From positions 23,964,365 through 24,028,364 of the forward strand of contig BTRK01000006.1 in assembly GCA_036245805.1 (NCBI GenBank): 64,000 nucleotides of DNA, in the 5' to 3' direction. Made by a program: the position numbers and the translations under genes. The notes under the pieces were generated by a model. That model saw only the letters and a program-made list of their open reading frames with translations. It made no database searches and was not told where the DNA came from. This DNA is from Pristionchus mayeri. Lineage: Eukaryota > Nematoda > Chromadorea > Rhabditida > Neodiplogasteridae. Of the stretch, positions 35,001-46,500 are shown one piece after another (position 1 is the first letter of the stretch; every line of letters begins with the position of its first letter).

Positions 35001-37477
35001 GCTGGCTCAAGGTAAATTCTGATTGTCCATTTGCTCGTCTCTTCTTATTGATTTTGCGCAGTTCCTAAAATGAAGTTTACAACGAAGTAAGTAATGAATT
35101 GGATGAAAGAGCACATTGAGTAGATAGGAAGCGAACCCTTTTCAGCTCCTCCAACATCGATTTCTCTCTCATTTCTTCCTGGAAATTTATTGCACTCATC
35201 TTCCGAACTTCTCTGAAGTGATTGACCCGAGCCAGGAGCTAAAAATAAAGGACCATTTGAATTGGGCAGAACAGATTCGACTTCATATGAGCTCCATCAA
35301 GTATTGAGCATCATTTTCCTACTATAATGATGGACGGAGTGCACACCTGATTACTGAGATCCACATGAAGATTGGAGAAACTCTCCTCGTTCCGTTGTCT
35401 CAGGGCCTCCGAATTGGCTGCAAATGGAATGTTCACTGCTAGGCAATACTTGTATGAGTGACTGATAAGAGTGGATTCCTTTACTCACCGTCTACCACCA
35501 GGGGATGATCTGGAGAGGGAAGGGGAAGGGGAGGAACTCCCTCCATCACTGGGAACTCCTTCCTCATCTTCTCCACTACCTCACACCTTCTCTCGGGGGA
35601 ACTAGCAGGTGTTCTAGTGCAGAGTTTGATGGGATCGCGAGATTCCCTACCGAAGATCGATTGGAACTGGAATAAACACAATTGGAGATTAATCAAATGA
35701 GCAATTTAAGCTCTCCGATTGATAACTAAGTATACTGAAAACTCTTACATAGTTCTCGGTGAAATCTCGTTCCATTGCCTTGAACGCGCCAGTATCTCCT
35801 TGGCTTGTAATTTCCTCCAGTTTCTGTAGCGAAATATCATTGATCAATTCTTGCTGAACCAAATTCTAACCTTCAATCCTCCGTGTTTTTCTAATGGAAG
35901 CTTAATCGAGTGCACCGCAATTTCCATCTTGAACCCTATAAAGTTGATAATTGATTTAATTAGGCAAGCAATTCTTCTCGCTCTCCATCTTCGCAGTTCT
36001 CGACTCACTTTCATTTAGTCCAGGATAATGGAAGGATGTATCTTCTATCAACTGATCGAAAGTCGTTGTCTTCACTTCAGAGATTCTCTCGATTGGTTCT
36101 TCATCTGGAAGGGTTCCATTCATCTTCATTATCACTTTCTCTCTCTCACCATGAATAGAATGTCCATCATCGTAGCTTCCCCTCATCAGCATCATCTCCA
36201 TCTTCAACAGATGACCATCTCAAATTTGTTATTTTCATATAGTTCATTGTTCTCATTTTATCAACTAAATACCGGTCGTATTACATATTCATTTCCGGCC
36301 CTATGCTCTTTTGATAATGCGTACCATTGTGAATGAGGTCTCCTCTCTCGATCGCTTCTTCTAGTTGCTTCATCCTCAATTCTCTGATTCTCTTCCACTT
36401 CAGGTAGCATTTCGTGCTCATTTCATTCACTCTCTCCTGAATTTCTTCCTTCTTCATCGTCTCTTCCTTTTGCCGAGTTGAAACTGCAATGTGATTACTC
36501 ATTTCGACAGAACCTAGGTAGCGATGGAAGACACAATTCAAAAAAAAGTTATTTTACCCTACCTTTTCCGTCTTTCAAAGCAGCTTTCAATTTGGCCATC
36601 TTTTTGGCGAAACTAGGGTCGATTTGTCGACTGGCTGCCATGCTGATTCCTCAAATGAACATGTCACATTATCAATTTGAGTTCATCGTGGATCAGACTA
36701 CATTACCAACATGTATTTTTCACAATCCTCATAATATAATTCGCACTCAATTCAGAGAGTGGATCTCACTTCGTATGTACTGCAGTCGTGCCTCACTTAG
36801 TTGCCCCTCTTCCTTGAAAGTCTTCTTCTTTCTTCCTCTACTCATCGGTATCACTTCATCCTCGTCTGAATCGAGTGCGAATCGAGAAGGATTCACTGAA
36901 ATAGATCTCTAATTAACACTGAATTTTCAGAACATCAACAGTTTCCCTAAGTTTTTTTATCTCAGAAAAAACAAATTTTAAAAAGTATAATTATTTTATT
37001 TTCAACCTAATTTTTCACATATTTCGAATTCATAAAGTATGGTAGTTCGAAAATTGTTGTCATGTATGAGTTCTATCTAAACTGACCTTTCTCCTTGACA
37101 CCTTCCTTCTTCTCTTCAGCATTAGTGCGCGAACGCTTCACTTCCGAGTTGCCATCTAGATAAAATATCTTATTTATATCAAGAACCATATCAAGAAACG
37201 AATTCTCGGCTTTGTTAATCAAGAAGCTCATCAAACTCTCCAACACTATCTCATCTTACTGTGCTGTTATTGTATTATTGAGTACATCAGCAATAATGCA
37301 AACAAAAAATATTAGACGTATTATTATCACTCACCTTCACGATATTCTTCATTCCTCATGGGGGCAACTCGTTTCTTCTTCGAGATCCCTTCTTTCTCCT
37401 TTCCTCTCTTCCCATCCATCGAATCTCCTAGAATACAGTCCATGTATCACCTGATGCATACCATGGAGATATCACAA

Positions 37478-37533
<56 letters not shown>

Positions 37534-37679
37534 TGTGTGTGAAAGAATGAGAGCGAGAGGTGAGAGTGATCTCTTCTCGTCGTAATTCATTATCTCCTCG
37601 GAAGCATCCACCAGACAGACAATTTCCCACTGGCATCGCTCCGTTCACTTCCAACTTCAATTCGGGACATTTCCTTCAT
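32028..37679 (-). CDS. large Lys/Glu-rich protein, unidentified, about 25 exons
   Basis: A chain of short exons from ATG 37679 (or 37670) to a stop at 32028. The last three (32811-32593, 32470-32381, 32286-32028) close exactly in phase. Others include about 37430-37375, 36905-36793, 36640-36565, 36480-36335, 35655-35490 and 33720-33620. The N-terminus is basic and nuclear-looking (SKKKRVAPMR; SRGRKKKTFKEEG), followed by a helical part (MKKEEIQERVNEM; LRMKQLEEAIERGDL) and MREKSMLEELKRELRKINKK. The middle holds folded-looking segments (MAPILGYSWLRPT; MWSEVPSWFPRDIQK; MLLGSDFHPLCHPLRLRF; SYHPVLVIDPGRTRGSFMR). The C-terminus is a Ser/Thr/Pro tail. Roughly 800-900 residues. I do not recognise the family. 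A chromosome or chromatin protein is only a guess. The first intron contains a long (GA)n run. Confidence 0.6.
37481..37530 (+). repeat. (GA)n microsatellite
   Basis: About 24 copies of ga in the first intron of the large minus-strand gene. Confidence 0.95.
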
Positions 37680-38333
37680 TACATGAAAAATATAATTTCT
37701 CTCTCTTTATCTCCATTGGGAATGTAAAAGGAAAAGGAGTATTTTCAATCTACTGAGTTACAGCGACACGGAAAAGCGGTCTGGTACAGCAAGTTGTTCA
37801 ATCAATAATCAGAGACTGCTATTAATGCATGCAGCAAGTTGGGAAACTATCGTCCGAGTTCATTGTTTAATTGGATGAAGTGCCTTACTCACTTCCTTTA
37901 CGTGTCCGAACATGTACCACATTCAACATATCCAGGTCTAAATCTTTCGAAAATTCCATTATGTCACTACTAACGCTTTACCATTCAAGATTTAAATGTC
38001 AAGCATCTTATCAGACAAAATAAGTACAATATGTTGCATAAATTGAAAGAAAGGACAAAACCTGAACGGTCACGATATGAGCCATTGACTTCCCTCCCAA
38101 ATAATTCGTACAGTATCCCCTGTGTGGTGTACAGGTGGTTCGTGGCGAGAGCCCGAGAGACGTTTTCTCCTCTCTCCGATTCTAGCCAGTTGTTCTCATC
38201 CCTCCACTCGCTGCTCTCTCGTATTCTCCCCTCTCTCAGTTATCTCCCTGCTTTCGCTATGCTTCACTTTATCTTGCTGACTGTAAGAAGAATATCCAGG
38301 ACAGAATAAAATGCGAATAAGACAATAACAATA
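37680..38333. other. spacer, no gene seen
   Basis: Between the large gene and the zipper gene. Plus frame 38031-38309 is open but has no splice or motif support. Confidence 0.35.
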
Positions 38334-38941
38334 TCAGACGACCTCAAGATGAAAGAGGCCGTTTTCATCAACACACAATCTGAAGCGACGAGGGTCACTT
38401 TTGATTGTATCCATGAGATTTAGAAAGTGTAGCTGGGAGTTCTGAGATCGACGAAGTTCCTCGATTTCCCTCGATAGTCGATCGTTCTCTCTCTTCACTT
38501 TCTCATTCGCACGAGTCAATTGATTGGCCTCAGCAGTCAATTGGTGGATCTCATTCTTCTTCTTCTCTCTGTATTCCTTCGAGTAGATGGCCATCTTCGA
38601 CGTGCTCTTCGTTCCCGATGGACGACCACGCGACTTCTTCGGACTGACGTCGAGTCGAGATTTAGTCGAAGTGCATCTCACTGTTGAATACGACCCTGAA
38701 AACGGAGTGTTGAGCCAATACATTCCTTATTTCGATAAAACACCATTAATAAAAAATGATAATCATAATAGAGAACTCAATATTAATACTGCGTACCATA
38801 GGGGTTGTAGGAGTACTCGATCGTAGGAGAAGAAGGAAAGGTCTGGTGAATGTTTTCTCCTAGAGATGGAGTGGAGATGTGGTCGCTGTTTTCATCGAAA
38901 GTGCGATCGGACGGCCAATGGGGGAGATACGCATCCATCAT
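38334..38941 (-). CDS. leucine-zipper (bZIP-like) protein
   Basis: Two exons, 38941-38797 and 38695-38334, in phase: 168 residues starting MMDAYLPHW. The first half is Ser/Thr/Pro/Tyr-rich, as in an activation region. Then come a basic stretch (SPKKSRGRPSGTKSTSK, KEYREKKKNE) and a zipper with heptad leucines/hydrophobics (IHQLTAEANQL, VKRENDRLSREIEELRRSQ). The C-terminal 35 residues (LNLMDTIKSDPRRFRLCVDE...) are more ordered. The classical bZIP N-x2-A-A-x3-R signature is absent, so this is an atypical bZIP or a DNA-free coiled-coil partner. An acceptor-like GTGCAG stands directly before the two in-frame ATG codons. Confidence 0.75.
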
Positions 38942-39566
38942 CTGCACTCTGGAGAATGAAGATTGAGGTTGTGACTAGAACAATGAATATAACGAAATGA
39001 GATATGAAGATGTGCCGAGAGATTCGTGTAGCAAGCCCTATTTATGCCTATATTCGGGCTCTTCCAGCCTTATTAGGAATCATCTGCCCATAAACATGAG
39101 TCTCTTTGACCCTCGGGTGGAATTCACTATTCAATTGGTCAATCTCACCCAGGGGGTATGCTGTAAATCTATCTCTTCAAAAGATTAATTTTATTGTCCA
39201 AAACCATTATTTTTTCATGTAATGATTGAATATCTGCAGAATATCAGATTAGCAGCCAAATATTATAAACTACAATTAAGACAAGACATCATTTCCATGA
39301 TGTATTAAAGAGTGGTCAATATACTCTGTTTATTCTGATGGCTGTATTCATGAATTCTTCTCTCATTGATCCTCACAAAAATTAAAAACACTTTCACCCA
39401 AACCGTAGGTTTATTACTTACAAGAACGGTAAAGGCAAATACAATCTACACTGTACACGAAAGAAAAGGAAAAGTCGGTTCTCCGATCTTCAGGGAATCG
39501 ACCTGAGAAGAAGAGGATGAATACTCGATCAACTTGTTTTCTAATGATAATGGCAAATATCTGACA
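38942..39566. other. spacer, no gene seen
   Basis: AT-rich. Lies between the zipper gene start and the end of zinc-finger gene D. Confidence 0.35.
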
Positions 39567-42500
39567 TCAGTCCTCTTCAACAATCACTCCATTCATCTCG
39601 AGATCTCTTCTTTTCGCTTTCTCGAGATCCTTCATGAATTCATCGAACGAAGGCCGATGCTTCTTCAATACAAAGGATGATCGATGAGAAAATGAATTCC
39701 ATGTTCGGAATGTACATCTAAAATATGGAATAGACTAACCTTCTCGAGATGCTTCAGCATATCCATCTGACTGAGGGACAACTCATGACAGATTAGACAG
39801 ACACGATCACCTGAGAAAGAAATGCCAGTTGGGGAGAGGAAGGAGAGGGAAAGGGACCTTTGGTCGGTCCAAGCTTCCTCTCCTTCAATTCTGCCACTGA
39901 ACTCCTTCTCGTTCTGCAGTATTTGAAGTAGATGTCATAGTGATGCTGCAAGGGAACATTGATTTATGCTAATTATAACTCTAGAATACTAAGGAATGCT
40001 TAGGTATTAGGCTGTTGCAAAAGTCTTGTGGTTTTTTGTGTCAGTACTTTGAACGATCATAACTCGCGTGTCTCAAATCTCAATGGCCAACAAACGTGGT
40101 GTTGTTTAGGGATATGCTTGAACTTTACTCACGTATATTTCAATCAAACCGATCATGCAACCAACGCAAGCAATTATGATTAACCCAATTGTAAAAAAAT
40201 CACAAAATTTAGATATAAATGTATTTATCTAGATATTTCAAGGGAAAATTCATGAAACAACTTCATAATGTTGGGTGAGAAGTACCATTGATGTTCTTTC
40301 AAAAAATAGGTTAGACCTGTCATTTGAGTGGGTTTGAACCAAATTACATGATAGCAAAAATATGAGCAGACCCAGGCTGCATGTGACTTGTACCTGCTTT
40401 TCTGAATGGAAGACCAAGCATACAGGCTCCGTCATGTGTGCGCTGTATGCTCCCACGAAGAGGCTATATCCTCATAAGAAATGTTGGGGCCTGCGTGTTT
40501 CCCCTTTCAGAAAATCTGAATTCCTCATTTTTCAGAAATATGCAAAATGAACGCAGAAATGCAACATGCAGTCATTTTGCAGATCAACTCATTCCTCGAA
40601 AGGATCTAACTTCCAGGATCCATAAGAAAAAATATGTATAGGGTAAAGATGGGAGCTTCATATAACCACCAGGAATTGAGCGTTCATGCATCAGTGGAAA
40701 CAGAATGTTGAGAAATGTTGCGTTTTCGATGGATGAATTTTAGTAATTTTAACTGGATCCTGTTCTCGCCTCTCTGATTGGGCAATGCTGATAGGGTGCG
40801 CATATGAAAGAGGATGCAAGGCCTCATTAGTAATCAATATCCCGAAGTTCATCTATCAATCCAACAGGAAGATGGAAGGCAAAATATCAAAATTCCACAG
40901 GACTTTTGCAACAACCTAATATAGCATGGGCAGTCTGACCTTCCTCAGATGTCCTCTCTTGTTCGTCGGAGAGACTTTATGAGAGCACTCAAAGGGACAC
41001 GAGAGAACATCGCTTGTCATGAAATCTTCAATTGACTATCAAGAATAACTGATTTGGATTTATGAAATATAAAATATCCAACCTCTCATCATTCGTTCTT
41101 TATCTCCTGCATTCTTGTAGTGGCGGTGCTAAACAACCCGTGTGGTTTCATAGAACAGTAAATCCGACCTCCTTCCGTACATTCTGCTTGTTTCTCTCAG
41201 TCTCGTCAGATGGTTTAATAGGGGAATCATCGATTCTCATCATCGATTGACTTCTCTCGTCTTTGGTAGCCGTCGGCAATTCATGTAGGAGTGGCAAGGG
41301 ACGAAGAGTGGCCAGATCAAATACTGCGTCCTGCCATCAAATCTATACACTCCATCCGATCATCAACTGACCAATCCAGTGTATTCAGAGGGAATCGAGA
41401 TGGGATTGCCTCATATATTTTGTTCTTACGGTATCGAATGGAGTTTGTGGTAGAGTGAAGAAGAATGGAGTGTTGTTGAGGAGGGAATGTCACTTCCCAA
41501 TAAGGCATCTGAAACAACAACCGTGAAATATATTAATCTCAATAAATTTGTAGATGGAAAACATTATTGGGTCTGTGCGGAAATCAATGGAAAGGATTTT
41601 ACATTGTTAAGTGAACGGCGCTTGGATAAATTAATGTGATAATTTTTTATCTGAATGAAGCCCTGCACACGATCCCCTAAGGTTAAAGGTTTAAAGGTTT
41701 TCGGTTTTTTAACTCACAGTGTATTGAGTGTAAGAGTAGTCGGGATACAAATCAACCGAGTTTGGTTCTTCGAAACAAAGAGACTGCATTGGAATTGGAT
41801 CGACGTTCTGGATTTGTTTGTTCGCTGGCACATTTAAACTGTTCCCTGTCATAGGATCTGCGATGTAATACTGCGTGTTCAGAGGCACTCCCTAGAATCG
41901 AAGATGAACGTTGATCTCGTCTTTCTTGACGATATTAGGTCTCTTTATTCACCTCGTGCCTTCCATCCTCATACTCGTAGTTTCTCTCGTAGACATTGGG
42001 AGTGTGATCCCTCGTGTAGATCATTTCTCCCCAATCAGAATCAGGTGACACATCGTCACACTCTATTACCGCCTGAAATCGTAAACGCTTTATAGATGTG
42101 TGATTGATGCGAGACACCCAAGAAGACGAAATGAGATGACTACCGGTGGTCTTTACTACTCAACCATTAATCATAGGATGATGTGATCACTACATCGTCC
42201 TATTGACCATTGTGGAGTTGAAACTATGTTCAACCTGTTCATTGAGCTAATATTTCAAAATCTATTAACTAAATCCCTGGATAGATGGAATAATGATAGA
42301 ACAAACCTGTAACTGTGCCATTATCTCTGCCCCATCCATCAGAACTGAAGAGAAAGAGATTGATGCGACATCTACCATACACCAAGAGGGTTAACGCCAA
42401 AAATAGCTATTTATTTTTACATGCTAAATATTATGTGTTGAATTCTGCTGGACGAATGCTGTGATTCCAAATTTGCGAAAAAGTGAAGCAAAGAAAAACA

Positions 42501-42801
42501 TAAACGTGTAACCTGTCTCGTCCGAATGGCCGACCAATCGGGAGTAGGAGAAAGTAAGAAAATGGAAGGTCAAATACGAAAATAAACGTCTACCAATGCA
42601 AATCAACAATAGATCGCACGTGTTGATCTGAAAATGAAAATACCGAGACCGAAAGTGGATCAAAACATTCTGATTTTTAAAAATATGTGTTCTGAGCTCT
42701 ACCTTCCCTACCACATTTGAGATTCCAGCAATGAGTTTGAAAATTTGTACCCCATTCTCTCCAGGAACTGACGTTCTGACATTCCTCACTTTACATTCCA
42801 A
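39567..42801 (-). CDS. two-finger C2H2 protein, family member D
   Basis: Eleven exons (42801-42703, 42627-42594, 42344-42307, 42072-41953, 41891-41718, 41508-41430, 41323-41181, 41035-40940, 39945-39858, 39810-39740, 39662-39567) close in phase to 345 residues. An internal start at 42339 (MDGAEIMAQLQ) is also possible. The middle is acidic/Tyr-rich (ECDDVSPDSDWGEMIYTRD; YERNYEYEDGRHE). The C-terminus carries CPFECSHKVSPTNKRGHLRK followed by HH (C-x3-C...H) and CLICHELSLSQMDMLKHLEK followed by KH, ending VIVEED. The second finger starts after a DR(V)C turn exactly as in gene B. Likely nuclear. The intron between 40939 and 39946 holds the 913-bp mariner-like element. The E6/E7 junction was chosen over a weaker alternative because donor GTAAG and acceptor GCAG keep the frame. 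Confidence 0.75.
40007..40919. mobile_element. mariner-like non-autonomous element, 913 bp
   Basis: TA on both sides (40005-40006; 40920-40921). TIRs TTAGGCTGTTGCAAAAGTC and TTAGGTTGTTGCAAAAGTC, closely matching the TTAGGTTGGTGCAAAAGTAA type of mariner ends. No transposase frame. Sits in an intron of gene D. Confidence 0.85.
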
Positions 42802-43500
42802 ATTATTTTTTCACAGCTAAAATAATAAAAGTATTTTCATTTTTAGATAATTAAATATCGTTTATTGTCAGCATAAGAAATTAATTCATAGTTGATAAAT
42901 AAATAGGTCTCTAGTGGCCTTGTTGTGGGAAGGGGCTATGCGACACGAAACTACTCATTAGAAAGAGGGAACAACAATCTATACTCTACGCGAATTTAAA
43001 TATCTATTTGACAAGGAATGTTGAGGAAAGTGAGGATCAACTAACAAATAAAATGCGTGAATTCAGTGAGTGTCGATAGATACGTGCGATAGAGGGCGGT
43101 CATGATGGGGTACTCCTCCTACATTTCATCAAGAGTGACCCACCATCGACCTAAGCAAGGAACCACTAGAGAACAATAGACGAAGGAGTGAGGATCGAAA
43201 GGGAGAAGCATCAGGATTACGCAAGTATGGAGATCAGCTCACAATCGGTACAATTATCACCGAAAATTGGTTGTCGTGTATCAAAGGGAAGAAAGGCCGG
43301 GAACAACTGAGCAAGTTAGTAGTGGATACGGTATTGCAAGGCAGTACAAAATGAAAGAGTTGCGTAATCTACATTATGAACGAGGTAATACAGATGGACA
43401 AGGATGCTGCTGCTGATGAGAGAGGGGCACTGCACATATAGAAGGGATCAATAGTAAATGGGAGAGAGAAATGGAGAGGGGAGGAGGTTCGACTCCTCTC
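42802..43500. other. spacer between gene D and the DPF gene
   Basis: No supported gene. Gene D starts on one side and the DPF gene ends at 43501 on the other; both are on the minus strand. Confidence 0.4.
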
Positions 43501-46500
43501 TCACTTCTTTGCCTGCGCCGCGGCAGCCTTCGATCCGAACACTTTGGTGCATAGATGACACGACCTGAAGTAGAATACTTATCTAACAACCTCATGAGTG
43601 AGTGTCTCTAGTGGATGGATGCAAGTGACTGCCCCCATCTTGGAAGCGAGTCCTACTCTCCCCCCCCCCCCCCCCTGCATACCACGAGTCGTCGGGTGCT
43701 TCCTCGAGTGGTGGCTGCAGGCAGTAGAGATGGAAACCACGGTCGCAGTCGTCACAGAACAGCAGCTTGTCCTCAAATCATATTATCAATAAAACAATAA
43801 ACACTGTTCATACTTTAGACTTTGAAAGCAAACTCGAAAGCTATTGCGTTAAGCAAATTGTATCCATGTAAAACAAGTTTTAGAAAAATTAAAATATCGC
43901 TTTGAGACGCATTAACAAACTAATGCAATAATAAACGTGCTCTGCATAATCAATTCGCTCCAACTACCGTATCCCTGTCCCCTCCCCCACTGACATCATT
44001 ATCACTCGTTCCACAGATGGCGCAACTCTTGCACTCGATGCACTGCCATCCGAACTTGCTCGTGCTCACTCGCATATTCTCCGTGAATTTGAGACACGAG
44101 GGATGGGCTGCAACACCCCACCATCACTCATAAAGACTTGCCTCGCAAGAAAGCAGCTACTTCTCTAATTGTGAATTTATAGATCAAATACCATTGTGAA
44201 AACATTTGTCGTAACTTTAGTGTTCGAATCATATCAATTACAATAAATCGAACATGGCATCCCTACCTGATCTCCCGCAATCGTGGCACGTCACCAGTTC
44301 TTCCGGCTTCTTCGTCTTTTTGTTCCCTAGTCTGAAAGAAATATTATACATTTAACGTCATGCATACTAGGGATGGCCAAACGATAACGACATCGCTACG
44401 TGAGGGAGAATAAAAGATGTGCGATATGGTACCTGGTTCCATCGCAGAAGTCGCACGTATCCGATATGTCGACACTGGGACTGAATATGACGGGAGGGGG
44501 GAGTACAGCAGGAGAGGCAGCCCCTCCCCCTCCACCCACAGATGGAATCTGGATGGGAGGGGGAATGGTACGACGATTTCTCCCACGACTCGAGGACGAG
44601 TCTGCAATCAGACAACAACTGAGCGAGCTAAGCACCCTCGTCCCTGCCCGGCAGCCTAGAGGGGAGGGGACAGACCACACATGCTCACGCCACCCACTGC
44701 CATACTCACACCCAAGCGAGAGAGATCATCGGGAGGGGTTATTGATTAGGGATGGTTATGATGAGAAGAGGGAGTGACAACGACTAAAGGAATTATTCAT
44801 TGAATTAACAGTCACGCATACCAGCTATTTATAAGTCATTGAAGATGTTTTCACTAAAATAAAATAATGATGCAAAATGTGCGAATAAGCATTGTGCGAT
44901 GTGATGATGAATTCATTCATAAACGCTGATATTGTATTAGACAGGGAAGTATAAGTACGGTACTTCTACCATGCAGGAAACGCATTGACAAAATGATAAA
45001 GGACACAGAATACCGCTTTAGAGGGGGTACGATAGAGCAATGCTTCTTGGAGCGTATTGCACCCTTTTCATTTATGGAGTGCGTAAAAGGAGAAACGTAG
45101 GAAGTACAATCAATTGAACATATTGTGAACCGTTTCTTATAAGTTACTAGTCCGGCTGCCCCCAGCCTTCGGCGGGGGCCCCGTCCTAGCGGCGTAGGTT
45201 TCGCAATCATTCATTTCGCAACTTGTTGACGCGCGATATCTCTCTCTCCTCATTTCGCAACTGTTTCGCAATCCGAACAGACGGCGGGACACTGCGCTTT
45301 ATATATAGGTATATAAGTTATTATAAGTTATTATAATTCCTTATAACTTTTACAGTGTGCGGTTCAGGCTGAAATTCATGATTTGAAAATTGTTCTATGT
45401 GTTCTTTGGGTCAATTCATTAGGTTCTGACCAATTGTTTTCAAAAATATTTCCTTAAACAAAAGTTAGAGCGGCATTAGTGCAATGTCCGGGACAGGATG
45501 AAGCAATCAAATAGCAAAAAGTCAGTTCGTGTTTGCACTGAAAAGTATTACGCGGAAACGCGGCTACCATAATTTTCATGCAGTTCTTGGCAGCGTGCTG
45601 CTTCCAATTTATTGATTTCTCGCGTTATAACTTCTATTTTCGCTTTCCGAATTGTTGTCCGACCACCTGCCAAACGTTTGTGAGCTGCCCTTGCCGGAAA
45701 ATCTACTGTTTCGCTTTTTTGCGCCCATTGCATGTTTTCATTTTCGTGAAGTAATCATCCTTTTCAGCTGTTCAAATCTCTTCAGCTCCTCCCGGGACGC
45801 TGGTCAAGGTACGCCGATCATTTGAACTGTTTTTCAATCGATTCACCTGGTTTCGTCACGCATTAGTTCAACGATTAGAGTAAAATCCCGCTGTTTTCAG
45901 TCTCTCTCCTCGTCGACGGCGATTTCTTCGAAGGTTCTCCGTCGGGGGCAGAAGCCAAGGCTGCCCTTTCTACGCCGTTGTTTAGTCATTGGTTATTGCG
46001 ATAAAGTTTTGACTTGTTTCTACGTTCTCGTTGCTAGGTTCAATGAAATATTTTCCTTGGCAGATTAGTGTTCTGGTGTTTATCAACAAAGTATCGAGTA
46101 CCTTCACGGCCCCCGGAAGATCGACATAGACCTTATGAAACGGTGTCGCACTGTAAAATTATGCATAATTAAACATAGAAATGATTGTATCAATTCAGCA
46201 ATAATCAACGAAAAGTTTGACCAAGCGCTGCCTGGCATTAGCGGTTACGTTAAAAGTTGTTGACGAAATAAATTAATAAATCTTCAATTTAATTAAGTTT
46301 AAAAATTACGAAAAACTGCCATCGCGGACTGAAATTAATGTTTGAACTAAAAAATACGGTAACGTGATGACTCGGGCAAATTTGACGTGATTCAGGCACA
46401 TACTTGACGAATCAGGCGATTCTGACTGTATAATATTTCAACAAGCGCGCGATTTGCCTGATTCCCCCTGATGGGGTGACACAATTTCAAAAGGTCTATG

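Noticed and set aside
42594..42801. Faint MADS-box-like pattern at the start of gene D (GVQIFKLIAGI ... TCDLLLICI)
   Set aside because: Spacing resembles a MADS box, but the basic residues needed for DNA contact are absent and one gap is required; chance is more likely.
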